Positions 22,201 to 34,098 of a DNA stretch of 64,000 bases are shown piece after piece. The stretch covers positions 38,008,287 to 38,072,286 of the forward strand of contig CM037590.1 of NCBI GenBank assembly GCA_021018995.1, in the 5' to 3' direction. The notes below the pieces were generated by a model. That model had not been told where the DNA came from, ran no database searches, and saw nothing but the letters and a program-made list of their open reading frames with translations. The position numbers and the translations under genes were made by a program. Origin of the DNA: Chloranthus sessilifolius (taxonomy: Eukaryota; Streptophyta; Magnoliopsida; Chloranthales; Chloranthaceae). How positions within the stretch are numbered: the stretch's first letter is position 1; the number at the start of each line of letters is the position of its first letter.

Positions 22201-25200
22201 CTATCGTGTCAGGTTCAAAACTTCATTCTCGTGGATCCAAGTATTTTCGGACTCCGGTTTTCCGACCCATTTAACCAAGTACTTCTGGAATCCCCCGTCA
22301 TGTGTAGAGACGGCATGATCGTTGATTATATCCTCTATTTCATATGTTCTTTGTCTGCTTGGGGAACGAAGAGGTATAGGTTGCAAAGTTGGATTGGGGT
22401 TGGGACTAGGAGGTGGCTGGAGTGGGTTTTCAGAAGGTGGGGTGAAACCCAAGTAAGGAACCAAGTCCTCCACATTGAACGTTGAACTAACCCCCGTACC
22501 AGGAGGAAGCTCGAGCACGTATGCATTAGGACCACTCTTAGCCAAAATTCTAAAAGGCCCAGCGCCTCGATATTGGAGTTTCTTTGCTGATCCCGATGGG
22601 AACCGCTCAGGCCTAATCCGGACCATCACATAATCACCCACGTGATATTCTTTGAAATGCCTGTGAGCATCTGCAGATAATTTATATTGACTATTACTTG
22701 AATTTATCTTTTGTTTAATTTCGGCATGCAAGCTATATATGTGTTGTGCAAATGCATCGGCAGGCTCTGACACTATGGTATGCAGACATGGGGATCAAAT
22801 CTAATGTGGTCCTAGGCCTATGACCATGTACTACCTCAAAAGGACTTATACCTATGGACCTATTGACAGAATTAGTATAGGCAAACTCAGCTGTGGGTAA
22901 GATGGTATCCCAAGTCCTAACATGATCTCCGACAAGACTACGAAGGAGATTCCCAAGACTCATATTGGTGCTTTCGGTTTGGCCATCCGTTTGAGGGTGG
23001 TAAGCTGTTGAGAATTGAAGCAATGTGCCCATCATGTGCCAAAGAGTCTTCCAAAAATAACTCGTAAATTTAGCATCCCTATCAGACACAATGATTTTGG
23101 GCAACCCATGAAGACGTACTACCTCCGCGAAAAATAGTTTAGCAATATGAGATGCATCGGAGGTTTTAGAACAAGGAATGAAGTGGGCCATCTTGGAAAA
23201 TCGGTCCACTACGACATAGATGGAATCGTGCTTCCTAGGGGTCTTAAGAAGTTCAAGCACGAAATCCGTAGAGAGGTCTTGCCACGATGTGTGTGGCACG
23301 GGTAACGGGGTGTACAAGCCTGTATTTTGTTTAGTCTGTTTTGACACTTGGCAAGTACGACAATGTTTAACGACCCGAGCGACATCTCTCATTAGGCTAG
23401 GCAAAAAGAACCTATCCTCTACGAGCGCAACAGTTTTATTACGCCCGAAATGTCCAGCCATCCCTCCAGCATGTAACTCCCAAATGAGAAAGTCACGCAA
23501 TGAAGTGCGAGGGATGCAAAGGCTCTTGCCTTTGAATAAGTACCCATCCTGGATGGCGTACACGGAATGTGTGCTGGTCGGGTTACTAAGGAGAGCAGTG
23601 TACTCAATCCCAAAATCTGGGCACTCAGGGTACTCATCCTTTAACTTTTCGAACCCGACGACCTCGGTGCTCATTGTACGCAAAATCACCACTCGCCGAC
23701 TGAGTGCATCAGCGGCTCTATTTTCAGCACCGACCTTATGCTTTAACACGAATGTGAACCCTTGAAGGTACTCAACCCACTTCGCATGCCTTGGGTTCAA
23801 CTTCTTCTGTGAAGCAAGAAAGCGTAAGGCTTCATGGTCAGAAAACAGCACAAATTCCTGCGGTCTAAGGTAATGTTTCCAATACCAAAGAGATCGGACG
23901 ACCGCGTAAAACTTTGTCATAGGTGGAGTATTTTTGCTTTGCCTCGCTAAGTTTTTCACTAAAATAGATCACGGGTGACCTTCTTGGCTAAGCACTCATC
24001 TTATGCCTACATCCGATGCGTCGCATGCAACTTCAAATACTTTGGAAAAGTCCGGCAATCGCATGACGGGTGCACTACTCATTCGTTGTTTGATCTCAGC
24101 AAAGGCTTTTGTCGCTGCTTTGTCCCATTTAAAATCCCCTTTTTTCATGCAATCTGTAATTGAGGCCATAATGGTACTAAAGCTTCTAATGAAGCGACAA
24201 TAGAAAGTAGCCAAGCCATTGAAGCTACGGACATCGTGTATGTTCTTAGGTTCGGGCCACTCTACAATGGCTCTAACCTTTTCGGGGTCCGCGACCATTC
24301 CATTGGCCGAGATAATGAATCCCAAGAAGACAACGGAAGGTTGAATGAAGGCGCACTTCTTGAGATTGGCAAACAACTTTTCGCCCTTGAGGGTTTCACA
24401 AACCAGCCTAAGGTGGGTCAAGTGCTGATCCTTGTCGTGACTATAGATCAAGATGTCGTCGAAATAAACAATAAGGAATTTGCCTAGAAACGGCCTCAAC
24501 ACTTGGGTCATGAGTCGCATGAAAGTACTCGGGGCATTAGAAAGCCCAAATGGCATGACCATCCACTCATAAAGATCATCCTTAGTCTTAAAGGCGGTTT
24601 TCTACTCATCTCCGGGGCGGATGCGGACTTGATGGTAGCCACTCTTAAGGTCTATCTTTGAAAAGATAGTGGCACCGACCATCATATCAAGCATGTCATC
24701 GCGCCTTGGTATGAGAAACTGATACTTAATCGTAATCTTATTGATTGCACGGCTATCCACACACATGCGCCACGTACCATCTTTCTTAGGAGTGAGTAGG
24801 GCAGGTACGGCACACGGGCTCAGACTCTCTTGGATGAACCCCTTCTGAAGGAGCTCATTGACTTGCTGAGTCAACTCGGCATGCTCAACCGGATTCAACC
24901 TATAGTGGGGCAGGTTTGGTAAGGTAGATCCAGGAACCAAGTCTATTGCATGTTGGATATCACGCAGGGGAGGGAGTTCGTTTGGTAAGTCTTCAGGGAA
25001 GACTTTTGTAAACTCTTTTAAAATTGGCTCAACCTCCTGGGGACACTCGCTCACCGACTCGAGAGCACTCTCTACGGTGACAACTACGTACTCCACACTC
25101 TCATCTTTCGATGCTCTCTCGAACTCAGAAGGGCTCACAATATTAATAGATTTAGAAGACTCGCCCTTCTTTTCGACTGTGTTGGTCGATGGTGTTTTGG

Positions 25201-26758
25201 GAGGCAAAGGGTGTAAAGTGATCTTTTTGCCCTTATGCATGAACATGCATATGTTTGTTCGACCAAAAAGAGTCACGTCCATGTCGTAGAGCCATGGCCT
25301 TCCCAAAATGATATGGCCCACATCCATCGGCATCACATCACACCATAAGGTGTCCAAATAAGAACCTAACTGAATAGATACACGACACCTTTTCGACACG
25401 GGAATGGATGAAGAATTGACCCATGCGACTTTATAAGGTCTCGGGTGGGCTTCAGGTGTAAGCCCTAAGCGGCGTACGACATGAGTTGATATAACATTAG
25501 TGTAACTACTGCTATCCATGATGACCCTACAATTCTTTTCACCAAATCTGGCATAGGTGTGGAAGATGTTCTCCCTACGCCAGTCATCATTTTCATCCCG
25601 TTGAGGCTGTGCAAGGGCACACCTCACAACTAAAGCATGACCAATAGCATCACCCTCCTCATCACTGGGTGTGCTAACCGGTTCAAATACTTCCTCTTCA
25701 ACCACTACCTCATTATCATCCTCCTCTCCCTCAATGAAGAGAGTCCTTTGGGGTTCTTTCGTAGGGCATTGGGCGGCAAGGTCTCCCATCCCATGACATT
25801 TATAGCACTTTATTTGAGAATTAACCCTTAAGGATTCCCCGACTACACATTTTCCCTTTTCAAACCTAGAATTGGTAGGGGCAGGTTGTGTAAGTTTGGG
25901 AGGAGGATTGAATCGTCCCTCACCGGATCGTTGGTTACTATATTGTGGCTCGGTTCTCTTCACCACCGTAGTTTTCAAATACCGTTGGAGATCTTGCACA
26001 ACGGCATAACATCTATTAAGAGTTTCTACGGGGTGAGAAATCAACTCTTTTTGCAAATCAAGTCGCAATCCGGTGCGGAATCTAGAGAGAGTGATTTTAG
26101 GGTCTTCCGATACTTTTGCCCTCATCATGAACTCTTTGAATTTGGCAATGTAATCAATCACGGGCATACCACCTTGACGTAAATTTTGTCACTCGTCGAG
26201 GAGGCGTTGGTGGTATGATAAAGGAATATACTTCTCAGTAAGTCGTTCCTTCATGTCGTCCCAACAAGTAATGGGAGGACAACCCGCATTCACCCTAATG
26301 CGCTCGACATTGAGCCAGAAAAGTCGAGTTTGACCAACCAACTTCATCTTAGCGAGTCTAACGCAACGGTCGTCATTCATGGCATACCAATCAAAGTGCT
26401 GGTCCATGTCAGAAAGTCAATCGAGGAAGATGGTAGGGTCCATTCTTCCATCGAAAGTCGGAATCTCAACTCGAACGTTCTTTAGGAGTTGAACTTCGGG
26501 GTCATAGTCACCTCTACGATGATCCCTACGGTTCCGATTGTCTTGGCGACCATTACGTTCAAAGTGTGGACATTCACGCTCTTGGTGTTGATTTTCCAGC
26601 CCACCCATTGCTTCCAATTGGTTGATTCGATCACGTAATCTATCATTACCAACTCCTAGGGTTGTTTGGGCTTGCTCAATGGTATTTAGACGTACACTAA
26701 TCGCACCCAATTTTTCTCGCATACCGTTAAGGGCATTGAGAATCGCACTCGAGTCCAT
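22201..26758 (-). pseudogene. Gag-Pol polyprotein of the chromovirus, broken
   Basis: Read on minus from ATG at 26758 (MDSSAILNAL). Domains in order: gag with a capsid-like HFDWY segment; zinc knuckle [14 protein letters not shown] (about 25800); protease with DSS in place of DSG ([10 protein letters not shown], about 25510); reverse transcriptase with YFDDILIYS (about 24460); RNase H; integrase with an HHCC finger (H-x-x-x-H...CRTC) and a D-D-E set (STDF, SDRDAKF, TDGQTE); GPY/F segment; chromodomain (KYLVKWVGKPESENTW). Breaks: in-frame stops at 26417, 26189 and 24602, each at a position where the family has Trp; a stop at 23996 and frame changes in RNase H (23960-23996); a frame change near 22760. 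The product cannot be full length. Confidence 0.92.
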
Positions 26759-26885
26759 GGTGATCACAAGGTCTATTAGGGTTCTAATATGGAATGCAAT
26801 ATGGACCCACAAAACAATGCAATAAAATAAATATGACAAGCAAAGATGCCTTAACCTAGAAAACCTAGGTCTCTGATACCAAAAC

Positions 26886-27804
26886 TAACGCGGGACGGGA
26901 ACCCTAAATGCGTGAATATGATTTTTAATGTGATTTGTCGAAATTAAATAAAATTAATTCAAGAGTAATCTCAAAACTATTACGATACCTTCGGGTTCGT
27001 AGAATTTCGGTAAGTAAGTCACACGAGATCAGAATAGGGTGTCCAATCCGATGCGCAAGTCCCGTTAGATTTGAGGCGGGATCGGGCCTAGAGATAGGAC
27101 TCTAGCTTTTCCAGGTTTAGGCGCGCGTCTTCGATCCGATGTAGATTCACGGCTCGAACCAGGGTTGCGGAATCAGATTATGGGTTTATAATAGGTTTTG
27201 GTTTTGTAACGGGTTTATGGTTTTTGGATCAGTTTATGGTTTGGAAAAGGGTGTTGGCTATGTTAGATTTAGGATTTCAAAAGGTTTTAGATTTTGAGAA
27301 GACAAGGAAACAATTAGGCTACGGTGTAGGGAAGCAAGCACAGATCGAGAGATAGTAAATATGATAGAGAAAATAACAATGACTTTTGGGAATCACTCCC
27401 TTGGCCTCACACCAAACCCATCTCAGGCAAAGATTACTCAAAGCATAAAAGCATTCAAATAATCAATCAACTAAATTAAAAGGTGTTTACAAGCCTCTAT
27501 ATATAGGCCACCAATAATTAAACTCGAAATAAGAAAGTCCTAATATTAGTAAAACACTAAAAGGCAACTTTCGCATAGAAAAAAAAAGAAAATCCCGTCT
27601 GAAATCGTCGGCGGCGGCGCGCTGCAAAAATATGACAGCGTGCTGCTGTCACGGCGCGCTGCGGTAGGAGTCGCGGCGTGCTGCAACGCATTTCTTTGTG
27701 TCCATCTTTCTCCTTTCTCCTCTGGACTTTCTCTACGCTTCTTCCGTCGCCGGTAAAACTGATGTGGTCCGAATCCAATGTTCATATATGTGGCATCTCC
27801 GTCA
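26886..27804 (-). mobile_element. 5' LTR of the 21250-27804 element
   Basis: It begins TAACGCGGGACG (TG changed to TA) and ends ATCTCCGTCA (919 bp), with TATA near 27500. A GC-rich stretch at 27605-27690 with repeated GCGCGCTGC / GCGTGCTGC differs strongly from the partner LTR. Confidence 0.93.
27605..27690 (-). repeat. GCGCGCTGC motif cluster in LTR U3
   Basis: Four to five copies of GCGCGCTGC-like motifs (GCGCGCTGC, GCGTGCTGC, CGGCGCGCTGC, GCGGCGTGCTGC) fall in 85 bp upstream of the TATA box on minus. The 3' LTR lacks them at the matching place. Confidence 0.7.
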
Positions 27805-27809
27805 CAATA

Positions 27810-28911
27810 TCTACCCATCTATTGGTGGTGTGCTCATCTAGAACGTCCAATTGAATTATTAGGATTATTCAGTTGGATGTTTCTATCAACTAATTGGTGT
27901 ATCAAGATGATTTCTTCGTTATCGCTTCATGATGCCAAGCACCATGCTGTTATCATTTGTTTTTTATCACTAGCACCAGGGTATTATCATTTTTCACTTT
28001 TTTTTAAGAAACATAGGGAGTAGTAGGTTTTCTTTCAAATTTTAAAATATGATGTCATTTTTTGTTATTACTGAAGTTTGAAATTTACAATTACCCGGTA
28101 CAGTAATGTTAGCTTGTGGAGATAAATCTTGTATTTATTTCAAAATAAAAGAGGGCTTGGCTTTTTGCTTTATTTTAATCACGCATGTTAACGACAACTA
28201 TTCTTCTCCTTATATGGTATTTTGAGTTGTGTATTTCTTAAGAGAAAGTATGCACTTGTATACACACGCACACACCCATGCATGGGAATTACTTGGATGT
28301 GAAGACCACAACCGATCAGCATCAACCAACATTTTACGCTTCTTGCATCCTTGGGGAGAATCCATCAAACCACCCTTTTGCAAACTTAGGGATACCTAAG
28401 TAGGGGAAGAATATTGTCTCACAGAAAGTAAGCAATCCGGTCTTCAAGCTAAAGACAACTTTTACTTTGTTTTGCATTTGTTCATCATACTTCAAGCTAA
28501 AGATATGCTTTAATCATATTTCATATTATTTTTTTATGATTGTAAATTGTTAGTGCTTATTGACAACGCAATATACTTATTTTATTCTTTAAATTTATTT
28601 CTAAAATTTTAAATAGATTAATATATATTCTAATAATTTATTATTACTTTTTTAATCTCCAATTATTTCTATTCGAAATTTTCTAGAATTAACCTGAATG
28701 AAATCGAATTGACACCCCATCCAATGAGTGATTGCTGAATCCAAGCGTGGTTGCTATAGCGGATAGCCTCATGTGCTATATGGTGCCACAAACATAGCAA
28801 TCACCAGCACTGAATACTAGCTCAATATTGAATATGTCGTGTCACAGGATCAAGAAAAATTATAATCGACATGGACTTCTCCATTTATAAAAGGTCCGAC
28901 TCTCATGACCT
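27810..28911. other. Non-coding stretch
   Basis: AT-rich DNA right of the gypsy element with no coding or repeat structure I can support. Confidence 0.5.
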
Positions 28912-28914
28912 TCG

Positions 28915-29375
28915 TTTAAATACCAAAATGGTGTTTAAATGATCTTACACCATCAATAGTTTAAGATGTGGGTGATCGATCATAAATTGAATTGCAACAG
29001 GCTCAAAAATGGTGTTTTCAGGAGATTTAAACCATTTGGTCGGCGGATTACAATATCAACAGTTGTTTTTAGTTTTAATGGCTGATATTAACGTTAATCA
29101 ATTGGATAGTTCACATCCTTTAATTTTAATGGCTGATATTAAAGTTAATCAATTGGATAGTTCACATCCACTATGTGCATGTCTTTTTGGTCTGAGGCAT
29201 GTTCTAATGATAGATTGTCACTTGGCCAATTTAGATTGATCACAGATATACGTCAAATGGCATAATGATAAATCACACTTTCATGGTCTGAGATTTATTT
29301 ATTTATTTATTTTAAGTCCAATTTTAATGGTGTAAGATCATTTAAATACATTTTGATATTTAAATGTCAGTCAAA
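28915..29375. mobile_element. MITE-like inverted-repeat element
   Basis: The left end TTTAAATACCAAAATGGTGT and following AAATGATCTTACACCAT reappear inverted near 29326-29375 (ATGGTGTAAGATCATTTAAA, then CATTTTGATATTTAAAT). The two arms pair over about 45 bp with few mismatches. The target duplication could not be fixed. A single arm of the same kind (TTTAAACACCAAAATGGTGT) occurs at 48488. Confidence 0.7.
29073..29174. repeat. 51-bp tandem duplication inside the MITE-like element
   Basis: TTTTAATGGCTGATATTAA and following AATCAATTGGATAGTTCACA occur twice, offset by 51 bp, with one or two differences. Confidence 0.9.
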
Positions 29376-30361
29376 GCTATTATCCCTTAACAAAATTTTC
29401 TCATGAAGTTGATCTATGTATGAACATGTGAATATATGCTGGTGAACACTTACGAAATCGATCTCATTGGCAAATTTCATTGATTTAATCTTTTTTCATA
29501 GTGAATATTCATCTCTCTATAGTAGTGGACATTCGTGTCTCATTTACGTACATTCATTTCATTCCTCTAATTTTATGAATAAACAATAGCGATAATTGAA
29601 TAAAAACATTCAAAACATTCAGTTCACCCTTCATAACACAATTCTTTCTGATAAATTTAGGTCTTCGTTTATCATTTTCTTTTGCTTTTAGTCTCAACCC
29701 TTCATACAATGTTTGCTTTTAATCTCCCATAGATAGTTTCAAATAAGCTCGATTGACATTTTATAATGTTTTTTTCTTATGAACTTGATAGTTTCATATC
29801 ACACTCAAATTTCTTTATCCGTACTTGTTTCTAATTTTACTTTTATGTTTCCACATATCCATCTTTTAACATATGTATCTCGGTCATATGCACTTTATCT
29901 TTTCGTTGGTTTTTCTTAGTCAAGGATTTTCTATCATAATAAAATATGACAAGTCTTACCATTTTGCTTTTGGAATAAAAAAAATTACATGTACAACAGT
30001 TTTGGAATATAAGAAAATGGCCATTACCATGTGTTGGTCACATATGGATGGGGTGCTGAGTGGTAGATGTTAGTGTCACCAAATCTGCCGACTTTTTGAA
30101 GAATTCCTGAGCATTTATGAATTTCTTAAAAAAAAAAAAGGAATTATTCACGAACTTTAAAGGCGCATTTTTGAAAGAAAATTGCAAATAATTCCTGAAT
30201 TTTCGAACTTTTGTTCCCCTTTTCCTCAATTTTCTCAAAACAAATTCCAATTTTTATAATTTTTTCTTTTAAGCTTTTCAAATTTTTTACTTTTATTTTT
30301 TTGAAATTTTTTCCCAAGCCAACCCTGAGTAGGTTACTGTGGTGGATGGGATATAGACTTA

Positions 30362-30729
30362 GGCTGCGTATGACATAGCTCTTTGCTAGCCCCAGCCAGA
30401 GCAGAGTTCACTTGCTTTAGCAGGTTCCCATCCTCTTTGTTAAAATCATACTAGCTGCTTTAGCAGATATTCCTTCTCTTTGATAACTCCTTGCATAGCA
30501 AGATTTTATGCAAGATTTACCTGTTCAACAGTTTTACCCTTTTCTCTACTCACTCATTGACAGAACAGATTTTATTTGCTCTAGTAGGGAGTTAATAGGG
30601 AGCGGGGAGGTTGCTGCTAGAGCAAGTAAATCCTTCTTTTTAAGGAGTTAGAAAAGAAAATAGGAGCCAACTAAAGCAGGTGTACTCCACAGTGGTGAGG
30701 GCTAACAAAAAGCTATGCCATACGCGGCC
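30362..30729. mobile_element. PIF/Harbinger (Tourist-like) MITE
   Basis: A 368-bp element. The left end GGCTGCGTATGACATAGCT and the inverted right end GGCCGCGTATGGCATAGCT match at about 27 of 31 positions. TTA flanks both sides (30359-30361 and 30730-30732), the 3-bp target duplication typical of PIF/Harbinger. It has no coding capacity. Confidence 0.85.
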
Positions 30730-30732
30730 TTA

Positions 30733-33700
30733 ATTTCCGACCTTTTGTCCAAAACTTAGCTGCTCTCCAGATTCAAATCCCTGATTTCACACTCGACAAC
30801 TCGAGCCTTTTACCATCGCACCAACCTATCCTAACAGTTTTGAATCAACATGCCTCAAATGGTTGATCTCGAACTGGTAGCTTTCTAAAAGGGTAGCAAT
30901 TTGAGAAAAAAAACCTTGATGGAAAAAACCATGATAACCACCAAAATAAAAAAAAGGTCGCCCAAAGTGCCGTCGATGCTCCCCCGTGATGGTCGGGAAT
31001 GCCTCACCGCAAACTGGTTAGTTCACAATTCACTAGGTGAATAAGCAAATTAACTAATATATATTTAATTGCATGAAAAAACAATTTCACATTTCAGATT
31101 AAAACGAACCAAAGGGAAGTTAATGCTGAAGGGCTTGAAAACCCTAACAGAGTGAATATTATAGGCAACCAAAACAGATTAAAGGGCCCAAAAATGTTGA
31201 AAAGGTATTCCGAATTTCGGATTGAAAACCTGTCATAAATGAACGGAGGAGATGAGCAGATGAGTGATGGGTATGGCGAGACATGTTTTTCTGTGTGAAA
31301 ATTTAGAATAACCAAGTACCCCAACTCACTGGTTTTAGATGTATGACAAAAAAAAAATGTTCGTGTGGAAATAGAAGCTTTCGGGAAAATTATCATCATT
31401 GCTATAAAGAAATTAAATTACAAGATACAAGAATAATAAATAAATAAATATGATGAAACGATATTATTAAATTCAGACTTTAAAAACAAATACATAACCA
31501 GATAGGCATCTTAAACCAACATAGGAGAAAAGTATTTTCTGTTCCAACCACCAAACCCATGCATGCTGTAGAGTGTGAAAGGCATGTAAGTAAGGCATGA
31601 ATGTGGAACCTTCTTTTCCCATCGTATACTTATTCACGCAAATTGTCCGGTGGATGCACACTAGCATCTCTACCATTGAATTTCCTCATCTCTAAGTCAT
31701 TGATCAAAGACCCAACAGCATGAACGGCACCGAAACCTGGCATCGATCAAAAACATCACAACAGGAACAGTACCAAACCCACTTCCATCATCCGTGCCCA
31801 TTAATTCCTGCAAAGCCCGATCAAGTGCTTCATGAACTCTAACAATGATTTATGTTCATTTGCACCTTGCCTCGTTAATCTCCTCCCATCTCTCTAGCAT
31901 ATATGATGATGGGTTGAGTTGGAACTTGGAAGAGTTGGCAGGCCTGTGGATGGAAGTATATCCACGGCAGCAAATTCAAAAACACAAAATAGGTATGCCA
32001 CTGGATTTATTGATGAAAATTTAAGAAAACTAAGTTACATATAGGAATTTAGAAGAAACATGGTTTGGTATAAAAATTGTAGTACTAAGAAAAATCTTCA
32101 ACAATGAAACAAAATTAAGAAAAAGTGTCAAAACAAGTATTGTCCAATAGAACCAGCCATTTCTCCATGCCAGTCCTTTTGACATGGCCAAAATACCGAA
32201 AACGTGTTGAATTCCAGTACGATAGGGTAATCCATTGTTTATATTTCACCCGAACAAAATGTCCTGTACGAGATGTTCCGTGATTCGGCCAAGAACGAAA
32301 TGCTTTACACAACACTATACCTATTTGAGCTAAAAATCACACCATCTCACCTGAAACACAGGTGAAAGGAGGCGTCTCGTCTTGTTCAGGGGACTCACAG
32401 AAACAAGATGAGTTGTCAAGATTTTAGACCATGGGTTGATAAGATGTAGAGCAGAAAGCTTAAAATTTTTTGGCGCAGATCATCAATTTCCTCCATGTAG
32501 AAGAAGCTGAGGCGCACAATGACAATCCTTTAAATAGATTCCAGTACAAAAAATTAATATAGAAACATTTTGCTCATTAATCATTCCCGGAAATTGATGA
32601 GGGTATATATTGGGCAAGTATCCTACCTTATTTTATAGAGAAGTAAAATGCTAGAAGGCTGGGAACATCAACTTTGTCTCATTCATACAGAAATTAACAC
32701 AACCTGCTTCACTAAAAGGCTGGAAAACTGTTACATAAACACAGATTTTAGAGTAAATGTAGAAACTGAAAATATTCACTTGATCACTTCTGTACATGAT
32801 CCTACTTAATTTTTGGAGCTTAAACCTGAACCTAAACCTGAACTGGATACAATGAAGTCTACTACAGATCATGAAACAATGAACCTGTACCTGTAGTTCT
32901 CTTTCTACTTCTTATGCATCATCCACCCATTAAGCATCATATCCTTCTTGATTGACAATATCACCATCAGCCTTGGCTTACCCTGACGCCACCGTAAGTA
33001 AGATCTCCCATCTCCCGTCTGGTTTGCAACGCATTTTCAGGTAAAAACTGATACTAAAAAACAACAGCTGGTAAGGGCATGAGCATCTTCAAGATTCCCT
33101 TAACTTTTTATGATGTGCCTACACACTCAAATACAACTTGATTTTCTTGAAATCAATCTAGAATTGGATTTATGGTTCTTCAGCAAAAGATGAATTGCAT
33201 CGAGATCAAAAAAAAAGAAAGAAGGCACTCAACATTAAAGCTTAGCTTGAAGAATTGGTTTAGCATACTTGCAGATCCGATTTAGCTTGAACTAGAAGAG
33301 TGAAAATTTTCTGGTATCACCTGCACTTGAACCTGGTCCTAGTTTGCTTCTACACTTGAACCTGATCTTATGATTTCAGTCCGAAAATTGCAATGCACAA
33401 ATGAACTACATATCAGGAAAGAACAAAATACATGTTATTAGAACAGAACAAAACAAACAAAGGTGAAGATCATGTAGCAGTGCACTTTGTATTGTATAAA
33501 AGTATCATCTACATCAGTCACAAAAAAAATGTTCCAAGCTCCAATAAAATTTTCCTGACCCAAAATTAGTTGAGAAAATGTTCTAGGCCCCTTCCACTCA
33601 TTTAATATATCTGTTGCATGAGAACATGAATAATTCAAAATTTTGAATATACAGCAACATGAACAATTCACAAAAAGCATATTCAACAACACCTAAACCA

Positions 33701-34098
33701 TGAACGAAACCCAAAATACTCATAAATTAACATATTTATCCAAGTATTAGCATACAAAAAAATCTTAAAAAATCTTATGAGAGGAATAAATATTTTATTA
33801 GTTTGGGAAGGAACTTTAAATTGTCATTGTGGCAGCTAAGGGACGAAGAAAGACATCCTTACCCTGTGTTGACTAAGGTTAGTATCTTGGATACATCCAG
33901 TTCTTTTCTAGATTTCCAAGCCCAAAAAATGTTCATACTCGAAACTTACCTGTAAAAAATAAATAAATACATGCAGAAGAGCAATGGCCAAAACTTTAAT
34001 GGAAATGCAATATTAGCCCCACCATAACCTTGTTTGAGATTGGATCCTTTTTTGCCGACTTCTTTTGGCTTTCTTTTTTTCCCTGTTGAATTATATTC
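30733..34098. other. Non-coding stretch left of the FRS gene, possibly its 3'UTR
   Basis: No convincing coding exon. It lies downstream of the minus-strand FRS gene. Read on minus, a short frame near 31690-31830 (HEALDRALQELMGTDDG) looks protein-like, but I cannot assign it. It could be a 3' exon, a relic or chance. Confidence 0.4.

Larger units (their letters stand above)
21250..27804 (-). mobile_element. Complete Ty3/gypsy chromovirus, coding region mutated
   Basis: A 6555-bp element with LTRs at 21250-22145 and 26886-27804. CAATA is a perfect 5-bp target duplication (21245-21249 and 27805-27809). The primer-binding site (TGGTATCAGAG on minus) lies at about 26870-26881, next to the right LTR. 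The purine tract (read on minus) is at 22146-22155. Gag, protease, reverse transcriptase, RNase H, integrase and chromodomain follow in order on minus. It lies about 400 bp downstream of the POLL stop codon. Confidence 0.95.

Noticed and set aside
23220..26182. Plus-strand ORFs over the chromovirus (for example 23220-23765, 25886-26182)
   Set aside because: Shadows of gag-pol on the minus strand.
31690..31990. Possible conserved exon (HEALDRALQELMGTDDG) on minus
   Set aside because: Looks protein-like, but splice sites, frame continuity and family could not be supported. Mentioned in the stretch annotation only.
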